In this document: piece by piece, positions 9,665 through 16,989 of the stretch
Position numbering within the stretch: position 1 is the stretch's first letter
How the letters are laid out: every line of letters begins with the position of its first letter
Assembly: GCF_030409215.1 (NCBI RefSeq)
Contig: NZ_JAUFPL010000028.1
Span: 498,519 to 562,518, forward strand
Direction of reading: 5' to 3'
Source: Halomonas ramblicola
GTDB lineage: Bacteria; Pseudomonadota; Gammaproteobacteria; Pseudomonadales; Halomonadaceae
DNA: 64,000 bases
Position numbers and translations under genes: made by a program
The notes under the pieces: generated by a model
Database searches by the model: none
What the model saw: the letters and a program-made list of their open reading frames with translations, nothing else
Told to the model about the DNA's origin: nothing

Positions 9665-10147
9665 ATGCAGATTGCGCAGAATTCCGTTGTCGCGTTCCAC
9701 TACACCCTGACCAACGACGCAGGTGAAGTGCTGGACAGCTCGGAAGGCCGCGAGCCGCTGACCTACCTCCACGGCGCCGGCAACATCATTCCGGGCCTCG
9801 AGAAGGAGCTTGAGGGCTGCGAAGCCGGCGACAAGCTCAACGCCACCGTCTCCCCCGCCGAGGGCTATGGCGAGAAGCAGGATCAACTGGTCCAGGAAGT
9901 ACCGCGCGACGCCTTCCAGGGCGTCGACAACGTCGAGCCGGGCATGCAGTTCCAGGCCCAGACCCAGGGCGGCCCGCTGATGGTCACCGTGACCAAGGTC
10001 GAGGGCGACACCGTCACCGTGGACGGCAACCACCCGCTGGCCGGTCAGACCCTGAACTTCGCCGTCGAGATCGACTCGGTGCGCGAGGCCAGCCAGGAAG
10101 AGGTCGAGCACGGTCATGTGCACGGCGAGGGTGGTCACGAGCACTGA
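9665..10147 (+). CDS. slyD: FKBP-type peptidyl-prolyl isomerase SlyD
   Basis: A 160-residue cytosolic prolyl isomerase and chaperone. The FKBP part is split by an IF (insert-in-flap) domain at roughly 70-125, as in SlyD/SlpA: the N-terminal VVAFHYTLTNDAGEVLD and GAGNIIPGLE are FKBP, and EGYGEK opens the insert. The tail ends in a His-rich HGHVHGEGGHEH, the metal (Ni/Zn) binding feature of SlyD, shorter than in E. coli. The ATG at 9665 is chosen because family homology begins there. A terminator follows closely. Confidence 0.93.
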   Translation: MQIAQNSVVAFHYTLTNDAGEVLDSSEGREPLTYLHGAGNIIPGLEKELEGCEAGDKLNATVSPAEGYGEKQDQLVQEVPRDAFQGVDNVEPGMQFQAQTQGGPLMVTVTKVEGDTVTVDGNHPLAGQTLNFAVEIDSVREASQEEVEHGHVHGEGGHEH

Positions 10148-10174
10148 GCCGGACCATCAACGCCGTCGAACGAG

Positions 10175-10203
10175 AGGGGCAGCCGCTGGGCTGCCCCTTT
10201 CTT
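10175..10203 (+). terminator. Intrinsic terminator of slyD
   Basis: GGGGCAGCC (10176-10184) and GGCTGCCCC (10189-10197) form a perfect 9-bp stem with a GCTG loop, then TTTCTTT. It abuts the stop codon of the convergent gene at 10203. Confidence 0.9.
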
Positions 10204-10835
10204 TATGGGCACTCGCCGTCGGCGGCGCCCCTCAGACTCCGATAGCCGCCCCACAGCCGGGTCGCGGTGGTCACCAGGCAGGCCGCGGCGAACAGGCTGG
10301 CCAGCCAGGGGAAGTGCGTCGGCCACAGGCAGAAGGCCACAAAGGCCAGCACCGTCTCGGTGCCCTCGGTCAACCCGTGCAGGTAGTAGAAGGCCTTGCG
10401 CGGGAAGTCGGGGCGCTCCAGGCCGTGGCGGCCGGCCATGATGGCGAAGGCCAGGAAGGAGGTGCCGGTGCCGATGAAGGCGAACAACAACAGCGCCGCC
10501 GGCAGGGCGTTGGTCGCCGGGTCGGCCAGCGCGAAGCCCAGTACCACCGCGGCATAGAAGACGAAGTCCAGGCCGATGTCGAGGAAGCCGCCGGCGTCGC
10601 TGGCGCGCTCCGCGAGCCGAGCCAGGGCGCCGTCCACCCCGTCGCCGAGGCGATTGGCCAGGATCGCCGCCAGCGCCGGCAGGTACCACTCCAGGGCCAG
10701 CAACGGCAGCGCCAGCATGCCCACCGCGAAAGCCGTGACGGTCACCGAGTCGGGACCGACGCCCGCCCGGAGCAGTCCCCGGGCCAACCACCGCAAGGGT
10801 CGTTGGGTCAGCGGCATGGTCCAGCGATCCAGCAT
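10203..10835 (-). CDS. CDP-alcohol phosphatidyltransferase family protein
   Basis: A 210-residue membrane enzyme of the CDP-alcohol phosphatidyltransferase superfamily, which moves a phosphatidyl group from CDP-diacylglycerol to an alcohol. The full signature is present: Asp65, Asp68-Gly-x2-Ala-Arg73, Gly82, Asp86 and Asp90, the residues that bind metal and CDP. Several hydrophobic spans follow. The acceptor alcohol cannot be read from sequence. Its ATG shares a base with the stop of the preceding gene (TGATG), so the two are translationally coupled. That partner carries a VTT membrane domain, which suggests a joint role in membrane lipids. Confidence 0.88.
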   Translation of the reverse strand: MLDRWTMPLTQRPLRWLARGLLRAGVGPDSVTVTAFAVGMLALPLLALEWYLPALAAILANRLGDGVDGALARLAERASDAGGFLDIGLDFVFYAAVVLGFALADPATNALPAALLLFAFIGTGTSFLAFAIMAGRHGLERPDFPRKAFYYLHGLTEGTETVLAFVAFCLWPTHFPWLASLFAAACLVTTATRLWGGYRSLRGAADGECP

Positions 10836-13063
10836 CAGCCGCCCTCCCCGCCCGGCGCGGCTCGATCCTCACGGCTCGTCTTCTGCGGCATCTCCCTGCC
10901 CACGCCGCGGCGCCAGCGGAAGTAGCGCTCCAGCCAGACCAGTACGCGTGCCGGCTTGTGGGCATTCTTCCACACCCCGGCGGTGGCCTTGGCCGCCTCG
11001 GACCAGGTCGGATAGGGATGCACGGTGCCCAGCAGCTTGTTGAGACCGATGCCGTGAGTGATGGCCAAGGTGAACTCACCCAGCAGTTCTCCGGCGTTGT
11101 GGCCCACCACGCTGGCGCCGAGGATGCGGTCCTTGCCCGGCACCGTCAGCACCTTGACGAACCCCTCGGTGAGCCCCTCAGTGATGGCGCGGTCCAGGTC
11201 GGCGAGCGAGTAGCGGGTCACCTCGACCTCGATGCCCCTGTCGCGTGCCTCCCGTTCGGAGAGCCCCACCCGCGCCACCTCGGGCTCGGTGTAGGTCACC
11301 GCCGGCAGGGCGCGGTAGCTGACCCGGAAACGCTTGAACTCGCCGAACAGGGCGTTGACCGTAGCGTGCCACGCCTGATGGGCGCTGGCGTGGGTCAACT
11401 GGAAGGGACCGGCCACGTCGCCACAGGCCCAGACGTTGGGCAGCACGCTCTGCAGGGTCTCGTCCACCGCCAGGGTGCCGTCGGGCCGGGTCTCGACGCC
11501 CAGCGCCTCGAGCCCCAGCCCCGTGACGTCGGCCCCGCGGCCGACCGCCACCAGCAGCCGGTCGAAGGGCAGTGCCTCGGCGAGCGGCTCGCCCGCCGCA
11601 TCACGTCGCTCCACCACCAGGCGATGCCCCGCCTCGTCGGCCTCGACGCGCAGGGCACGGGAGTCGAGCCAGAGCGTCACGCCCTCCACCTCGAGGCGTC
11701 CGGCCAGCGCCCGGGCGACGTCCGCGTCCTCGCGGGGCAGCAACTGCGCCCCCATTTCCACCAGGCTCACCCGACTGCCCAGCCGGGCGAACGCCTGGCC
11801 CAGCTCGCAGCCAATCGGCCCGCCACCCAGCACCACCAGCCGACCGGGGAGCGTTTCCAGTTGCCAGAGGTTGTCGGAGGTGAGCACCTCGATCTCGTCG
11901 AGGCCCGGGAGGTCCGGGACCCGCGGCCGGGCCCCGCTGGCCACGATCACGTGGCGGGTGGTCAGCAGCCGCTCGCCCGTCTCGCCGGAGACCCGCACCC
12001 GCCAGGGATCCTCGAGGCGAGCGTTGCCGGCAACCACCTCGACGCCCAGGCCTTCATACCGCTCGCGGCTGTCGTGGGGCTCGACCTCGCGGATCGCCCG
12101 ATGCACATGGGCCATCACCGCGGGGAAGTCCACCTCGGGCTCGGCGCTGCGAATCCCGTAGCGGCCGGCCCCGCGGACCTCCCCGACCAGCCGCGCGGCC
12201 CGGATCAGCGCCTTGGAGGGCACGCAGCCGGTGTTCAGGCAGTCGCCGCCAAGGCGGTCCCGCTCCACCAGCGCCACCCGCGCCTTCACCGCCGCGGCGA
12301 TATAGCTGGCCACCAACCCCGCCGAACCGCCACCGATCACCACGATATCGTGGTCGAAGCGACGGGGCCGGGCGAAGCGTTGCGCCAGGCGACGGCGCCG
12401 GGCCACGGCCACCAGGGCCCGGGCCAGCCAGGGGAAGAGCCCGATCAGCACGAAGGAGGCGATCAGCCCCGGCGAGAGTATGCCGGAGAGTGACTCCAGT
12501 TCGCCGAGCTCGCGCCCGGCGTTCACGAACACCGCCGTGCCGGGCAGCATGCCCAGCTGGCTGACCCAGTAGAAGGTCCACAGGGGCATCCGCGTCAGGC
12601 CCATCACCAGGTTGATCACGAAGAAGGGAAAGAGCGGGATCAGCCGCAGGGTGAAGAGGTAGAAGGCGCCCTCGCGGCGGATGCCGGCGTTGATGCGCTC
12701 GAGGTGGCGGACGAAGCGTCGCTCCAGGGGCCCGCGCAGCAGGGTACGGCCGATCAGGGTGGCCAGGGTGGCCCCCAGGGTGCTGGCAAAGGAGATGATC
12801 AGCAGCCCCCACCAGAAGCCGAACAGGGCACCCCCCAGCACGGTGAGCAGGGTGGCGCCGGGCAGGGAGAGGGCGGCCATCACCACATAGATGACGAAGA
12901 AGCCGCCGATCACCGTCAAGGGGTCCTCGGCCAGCCAGGCCTGGAAGCGGGCCTGCTCGGCCTGGAGATTCTGCAAGCTCAGGGCCTCGTCGGCCCCGCT
13001 GAGGAAGTAGGCGGCCACCAGGGCGGCGATCAGGGCGAGCAGCAGCAGGCGTCGTCGGGTCAC
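10835..13063 (-). CDS. VTT/TVP38 membrane domain fused to a FAD disulfide reductase
   Basis: A 742-residue fusion. Residues 1-225 form a membrane domain of the TVP38/TMEM64 (VTT, DedA-related) type, with spans near 5-22, 50-105, 135-180 and 197-220. From about 238 a class I pyridine nucleotide-disulfide oxidoreductase begins: FAD motif GGGSAG (244-249), redox pair Cys275/Cys280 in GGDCLNTGC, an NAD(P) site (GGGPIG), and the C-terminal HPYPTWSE with the active-site His and Glu. It resembles mercuric and lipoamide reductases but lacks a metal-binding N-terminus and a C-terminal cysteine pair. The start is GTG, with AAGGAG upstream. The electron acceptor is unknown. Confidence 0.9.
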   Translation of the reverse strand: MTRRRLLLLALIAALVAAYFLSGADEALSLQNLQAEQARFQAWLAEDPLTVIGGFFVIYVVMAALSLPGATLLTVLGGALFGFWWGLLIISFASTLGATLATLIGRTLLRGPLERRFVRHLERINAGIRREGAFYLFTLRLIPLFPFFVINLVMGLTRMPLWTFYWVSQLGMLPGTAVFVNAGRELGELESLSGILSPGLIASFVLIGLFPWLARALVAVARRRRLAQRFARPRRFDHDIVVIGGGSAGLVASYIAAAVKARVALVERDRLGGDCLNTGCVPSKALIRAARLVGEVRGAGRYGIRSAEPEVDFPAVMAHVHRAIREVEPHDSRERYEGLGVEVVAGNARLEDPWRVRVSGETGERLLTTRHVIVASGARPRVPDLPGLDEIEVLTSDNLWQLETLPGRLVVLGGGPIGCELGQAFARLGSRVSLVEMGAQLLPREDADVARALAGRLEVEGVTLWLDSRALRVEADEAGHRLVVERRDAAGEPLAEALPFDRLLVAVGRGADVTGLGLEALGVETRPDGTLAVDETLQSVLPNVWACGDVAGPFQLTHASAHQAWHATVNALFGEFKRFRVSYRALPAVTYTEPEVARVGLSEREARDRGIEVEVTRYSLADLDRAITEGLTEGFVKVLTVPGKDRILGASVVGHNAGELLGEFTLAITHGIGLNKLLGTVHPYPTWSEAAKATAGVWKNAHKPARVLVWLERYFRWRRGVGREMPQKTSREDRAAPGGEGG

Positions 13064-13212
13064 GTCGAGCTCCTTGTCGGGTGGGCTGTGGGGCGCTCCC
13101 CCTCTGTCGTCACCGCCCCGCCTACCTTACCGCAGATATTAAACAGAGGTTATACGGAACCCGAAAACGCGGACAACCTCCAAGGAAGAGATCCGGACCC
13201 GAGGAAAGCCCC

Positions 13213-13824
13213 ATGCCAGGTTTCAAGCTCGCCGCCCTCCCCTGGGCGCTCCTGCTCGCCCTGTCCGGCCTGTCCGCCCAAGCCGACGACCACACCGCCA
13301 CCGCCGTCTTCGCCGGCGGCTGCTTCTGGTGCATGGAGGAGGCCTACGACCCCGTGGAGGGCGTCATCGCCACCACCTCCGGGTTCAGCGGCGGCCATGT
13401 CGAGGACCCGACCTACGAACAGGTGGTGGCCGGCGGCACCGGCCACGCCGAGGTGGTCGCGGTGGAGTACGATCCCGAGGTGGTCGACTACGAACGGCTG
13501 CTCCACGTCTTCTGGCGCAACATCGACCCCTTCGCCGAGAACCGCCAGTTCTGCGACGCCGGCGACTCCTACCGCAGCGCGATCTTTCCCATGAACGCCG
13601 AGGAGCGCGAGCTGGCCGAGGCCACCCGGGCCGAGCTCGAGGAGCGCTTCGACCGCGAGATCGCCACCGAGATCGACGATTTCGAGGCCTTCTACCCGGC
13701 CGAGGACTACCACCAGGACTACTACCGCGAGAACCCGGTGCGCTACAACTTCTACAAGTCCGCCTGCGGCCGTGCGGATCGCCTGGAAGAGGTCTGGGGC
13801 GACGAGGCCGGCGGACTCGGCTGA
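13213..13824 (+). CDS. msrA: Periplasmic peptide methionine sulfoxide reductase MsrA
   Basis: MsrA reduces the S-epimer of methionine sulfoxide in proteins and free methionine. The motif GCFWCMEE places the catalytic Cys at 37; a probable resolving cysteine is Cys185. Residues 1-24 are a signal peptide ending in SAQA before DD, so this copy is exported, unlike cytosolic MsrA. The ATG at 13213 is chosen because the signal peptide starts there and GAGG lies upstream. The 3' end overlaps the opposite-strand MFS gene by 73 bp. The reductant partner is not evident nearby. Confidence 0.93.
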   Translation: MPGFKLAALPWALLLALSGLSAQADDHTATAVFAGGCFWCMEEAYDPVEGVIATTSGFSGGHVEDPTYEQVVAGGTGHAEVVAVEYDPEVVDYERLLHVFWRNIDPFAENRQFCDAGDSYRSAIFPMNAEERELAEATRAELEERFDREIATEIDDFEAFYPAEDYHQDYYRENPVRYNFYKSACGRADRLEEVWGDEAGGLG

Positions 13825-15017
13825 GCCTCCCCCTGGCCGGCGGCGGGTGCGCGGCGCCAGAGCCAGGCGGCGATGCCCAGGGTGACGCCCAGCACCAGCC
13901 AGGAGCCCAGCGCCACCCCCGGCCAGCCGCCGAGGCGCCAGAAGGGCTCCAGCCAGAAGCTGCCGAGGCTCGCCCCGACGTAGTAGAACACCAAGTAGAG
14001 CGCCGAGGCACTGCCCCGCGCCCGCCGGGCGTTGCGGCCCACCCAGGCGGAGGCCATGGAGTGGGCCAGGAAGAAGCCGAAGGCGTTGACGGTCAGGCCC
14101 AGCAGGATCACCGTCAGGTGCTCCACCAGGGTCGCCAGGGTGCCCGCCATCAGGATAGCGATGCCCAGCATCATGCAGGCCGGCGGCGGAAGGCGACGCG
14201 CCAGGCGACCCGACAGTGACGAGCCCAGGGTACCGCCCAGGTAGGTGAGGAAGATCAGGCCAAGCAGACTCGCCCCCAGCCCGAAGGGCGCCTCCGCCAG
14301 GCGGAAGGTGACGTAGCTGTACTGGTTGATGAAGATCAGGAAGTTGAGCCCACCCAGCAGGTAGGCCCCGAGCAGCGGCGGGGTGCGCAGGTGTCCCGCC
14401 AGGTCGGCGAGGGCACCGCGCAGCTCGAAGCGCCGCGGCACGAAACCCCGGGCCGGCGGCAGCAGCCGCCAGAACAGCGCCACCCCGACCAGGGTGATCA
14501 GCCCCACCGCCAGGAAGCTGGCCGAGCTGCCCGCCACTTCGCTCACCGCCCCGCCCACCACACGGCCACTGATCCCGCCCAGGGTATTGGCACCGATGTA
14601 GAGGCCCACGGCGGCGAGCATGGCGTCCGGCTCGAACTCGTCGCCCATCCAGGCGATGGCCACCGCCGGCAGCCCGCCCAGTACGAGGCCCTGCAGCGCG
14701 CGCAGCGCCAGCAGGGTCTCGAAGTTCGGCGCCAGCGCCAGGGCCAGCGACAGCAGCCCTGCGGCCAGCAGTGTCAGACGCATGATGGCGTCCCGGCCGA
14801 TGGCGTCCGACAAGGGCCCGAACACCAGCAGCGAGGCCGCCAGCGCCAGGGTCGCCAGCGACATCACCAGGCCCACGCCCAGGGTCGAGACGCCGTAGGC
14901 CTCGCGCAGCTCGGGGAGCAGTGGCTGGGGCGCATAGAGGTTGAGGAACACCAGCAGGGAGCCCAACCCCAGGGCCAGGGTGGCACGCCACCAGGCGCGG
15001 GTACGGATGCGGATCAT
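13752..15017 (-). CDS. MFS exporter, YnfM-like
   Basis: A 421-residue major facilitator with about 12 membrane spans. The inter-domain signature GPLSDAIGRDAIM, the IGANTLGGISGR stretch and the late AHSMASAWVG and YLVFYYVGAS segments match E. coli YnfM. It is divergent from a LysR regulator, just as ynfM and ynfL are in E. coli, which suggests direct control. The ATG at 15017 is preceded by GAGG; longer frames upstream would add an unlikely Arg-rich tail. The last 25 codons overlap msrA antisense. Substrate unknown. Confidence 0.88.
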   Translation of the reverse strand: MIRIRTRAWWRATLALGLGSLLVFLNLYAPQPLLPELREAYGVSTLGVGLVMSLATLALAASLLVFGPLSDAIGRDAIMRLTLLAAGLLSLALALAPNFETLLALRALQGLVLGGLPAVAIAWMGDEFEPDAMLAAVGLYIGANTLGGISGRVVGGAVSEVAGSSASFLAVGLITLVGVALFWRLLPPARGFVPRRFELRGALADLAGHLRTPPLLGAYLLGGLNFLIFINQYSYVTFRLAEAPFGLGASLLGLIFLTYLGGTLGSSLSGRLARRLPPPACMMLGIAILMAGTLATLVEHLTVILLGLTVNAFGFFLAHSMASAWVGRNARRARGSASALYLVFYYVGASLGSFWLEPFWRLGGWPGVALGSWLVLGVTLGIAAWLWRRAPAAGQGEAQPSPPASSPQTSSRRSARPQADL

Positions 15018-15123
15018 GACGCCTCGGCGATGGGAGATTCGCCGGCATGATCGCGCGGGCGACAACGATCAGCCAAACAGAATAAAATGATACGGTCCAT
15101 CGTTTCTGATGATAGGTATCGCC
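15018..15123. promoter_or_regulatory. Divergent MFS/LysR promoter-operator region
   Basis: This 106-bp gap is notably AT-rich around 15070-15120. It contains GATAC (15089-15093) and GTATC (15116-15120) as a split inverted repeat, and ATCGTTTCTGAT with dyad character between them. LysR-type regulators usually bind such sites in the divergent gap next to their own gene. I cannot assign the exact box. Confidence 0.4.
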
Positions 15124-16011
15124 ATGGCCCTGCCCTTCGACCTGCGCGCCCTGGGAGTCTTCCTGGCCGTCGCCGAACACGGCGGCTTCAGCGCCGCGGC
15201 CCGCGAACTGCACCTGGCCCAGTCGGCGGTGAGCCAGACCGTCGCCAACCTGGAGCGGCGCCTGGAGCTCACCCTCTTCCACCGCCACGAGCGCCGCATC
15301 ACCCTGACCCCGGAGGGCGAGGCGCTGCGCGGCCATGCCCGGACGCTGCTCGACCAGGCCGAGGCGGCCCACCTGGCCATGCGCGAGCTGCACGGCCTGG
15401 TCAAGGGCGAGGTACGCATCGGCATCCCCTCGATGCTGGGTTCCTACTACTTCCCACCGCTGCTGATGGGCTTCAAGGCGCGCCACCCGGGCATCCGCCT
15501 CACCGTGGTGGAGGCCGGCGCCCGCCGGTTGCAGCGCATGATCGCCGACGGCGAGCTGGACTTGGGAGTGGTGATCGACGACGCCACCAGCCAGCGCCTG
15601 GCGCGACGCCCGCTGGTGAGCGAGGAGATGGTGGTCTGCGTGCCGCGGGAGCATCCCTTCGCCGGGCGCGAGGCCGTGAGCCCCGAGGCCTTCTTCCGCG
15701 AGCCCCTGGTGCTCTTCCAAGACGGCTACTTCCACCGCGAGTTCGTCGACGCCCTCTCGCGGCGCACCGGCCTGACGGCCGACGTGGCCTTCGAGTCCAA
15801 CCTGATCCCGCTGACCAAGGCGATCGTCCGCCAGGGCTTCGGCATCACCACCTTCCTGCGCCGGGTGGTGGACGAACCGAGCCTGGAGGCGGTCTCCTTC
15901 GACCCGCCGGCCTGGCTCGAACTGTCGCTGGCCTGGGCCCCGGGCGCCTACCTGTCGCGCGCCGAGCAGGCCTTCGTGGACTATGTGATGGTGCACCGCG
16001 AAGCGCTGTGA
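15124..16011 (+). CDS. LysR-family transcriptional regulator
   Basis: A 295-residue LysR protein. The N-terminal winged helix spans about 5-63, with the helix-turn-helix GGFSAAARELHLAQSAVSQT, followed by the linker helix and a periplasmic-binding-like effector domain from about 88. The ATG at 15124 is preferred to that at 15109 because the purine stretch GATAGGT precedes it and family alignment begins at FDLRALGVF. It probably controls the divergent YnfM-like exporter. Its stop codon abuts that of the opposite NlpC/P60 gene with no gap. Confidence 0.9.
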   Translation: MALPFDLRALGVFLAVAEHGGFSAAARELHLAQSAVSQTVANLERRLELTLFHRHERRITLTPEGEALRGHARTLLDQAEAAHLAMRELHGLVKGEVRIGIPSMLGSYYFPPLLMGFKARHPGIRLTVVEAGARRLQRMIADGELDLGVVIDDATSQRLARRPLVSEEMVVCVPREHPFAGREAVSPEAFFREPLVLFQDGYFHREFVDALSRRTGLTADVAFESNLIPLTKAIVRQGFGITTFLRRVVDEPSLEAVSFDPPAWLELSLAWAPGAYLSRAEQAFVDYVMVHREAL

Positions 16012-16641
16012 TCAGCCCTCGCCGCTGGTCAGCAGACGCTGCGCCAGGGTGGTGGGCTCCAGGGTGCGGCGGGCCTGCCAGTAGTGGCGCCGCCAGTAGC
16101 CGTCATCGAGTTCGGAGATCATCACCCCACGCGAGGTGGAAGCGTGCAGGAAGCGCCCCTCGCCCAGGTAGATGCCCACGTGGTCGTAGGGGCCGGGCGG
16201 GCGGAAGAACACCAGGTCGCCGGGCGCCAGCTCGGTGCGTGCGATGGGCGAGCCTTCCCGGACCTGTTCGCCGGTGGTGCGCGGCAGCCGCAGGCGGAAG
16301 GTCTCCTCGAAGACGTTCTGCACCAGCGCCGAGCAGTCGATGCCGCCCTGGGTGGTGCCGCCCAGACGGTAGGGAGTTCCCATCCAGCGCTCGTGCTGGG
16401 CCAGCAGCGCCTGCCGCACCAGCGCCGGCGGCGGGTTGCCGAGGCTGCGTGCCTCGAGGATGGGGTTGTCCACGGGGGACATCATCGGGTCCCAGCCACC
16501 GGGCAGGCCGGGCAGCTGGCGGGCAAAGTAGGGTGCCTCGGCGTCCCGCGAGGCTGCCTCGTGGGCGGTGGAGGCACAGCCGGCCAGCAGGGCCGGCAAC
16601 AGCAAAACCGGCAGGGCACGGCACAAGGGCGTGACTGGCAT
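16012..16641 (-). CDS. NlpC/P60 peptidoglycan endopeptidase lipoprotein
   Basis: A 209-residue outer-envelope lipoprotein: signal peptide, then lipobox LLAGC with Cys22. The C-terminal NlpC/P60 domain has the catalytic triad Cys103 (GGIDCSALV), His154 (YDHVGIYLG) and His166 (RFLHAST). Enzymes of this type (MepS/Spr, NlpC) cut D,D- or gamma-D-glutamyl-meso-DAP bonds to open the wall for growth. The exact cleavage specificity is not readable. It is convergent with the LysR gene, zero bases apart. Confidence 0.92.
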   Translation of the reverse strand: MPVTPLCRALPVLLLPALLAGCASTAHEAASRDAEAPYFARQLPGLPGGWDPMMSPVDNPILEARSLGNPPPALVRQALLAQHERWMGTPYRLGGTTQGGIDCSALVQNVFEETFRLRLPRTTGEQVREGSPIARTELAPGDLVFFRPPGPYDHVGIYLGEGRFLHASTSRGVMISELDDGYWRRHYWQARRTLEPTTLAQRLLTSGEG

Positions 16642-16870
16642 CCCGCAGCGTCCTCGATCCTTGAGCCGCTCCCACCGCAGCGCCGGCGGCGGATCGTTCG
16701 CTGTGGCAGGGGTACCGGCGGTCCCGGTATCCCTGCCAGAGCGGCCTGTCGGCGGCTCGCTGTGGCGATGGCTCCCGACAGGTGGAGCCGTGATCCTTCA
16801 ACCGGCCAGACTATATACCAACCTTGGCTATCTGGCGAGTCTGCTACCCAGGCTATCGCAGCTGCCTATC
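16642..16870. other. Intergenic region with two strong hairpins
   Basis: No gene is supported between the NlpC gene and the DUF1266-like gene (gap 16642-16989). A 35-bp hairpin spans 16704-16738 (TGGCAGGGGTACCGG with CCGGTATCCCTGCCA, one G-U pair, loop CGGTC). A second pairs CCTGTCGG (16745-16752) with CCGACAGG (16775-16782). Neither has a T-tract. They may end or process the transcript of the large leftward gene, or structure the NlpC leader. Confidence 0.6.
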
Positions 16871-16907
16871 GCGAGGGGCGCCGGGAAGAAGCCGAAGAGG
16901 CCCCCTA
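16871..16907 (+). repeat. Intergenic repeat, copy 2 (GCGCCGGG...GAAGAGG family)
   Basis: GCGAGGGGCGCCGGG, eight variable bases, then GAAGAGG and a C-run. The first 15 bases and the GAAGAGG block are identical to the reverse complement of 22501-22538 and closely match 3937-3967. All three copies lie between genes. Confidence 0.75.
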
Positions 16908-16989
16908 CAACCCGCTCGATCTCAGGTGCTGCGCAAATTGCCGTTGAGTTGCAGTGTGAAAGCACACCGAATTACGACGGTCCCGACAC

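Noticed and set aside
10835..13063. Calling the reductase fusion a mercuric reductase (merA)
   Set aside because: No N-terminal metal-binding domain, no C-terminal cysteine pair and no other mer genes nearby.
13150..15996. 948-codon minus-strand frame across msrA, MFS and LysR genes
   Set aside because: It spans three well-identified genes on both strands, so it cannot be real.
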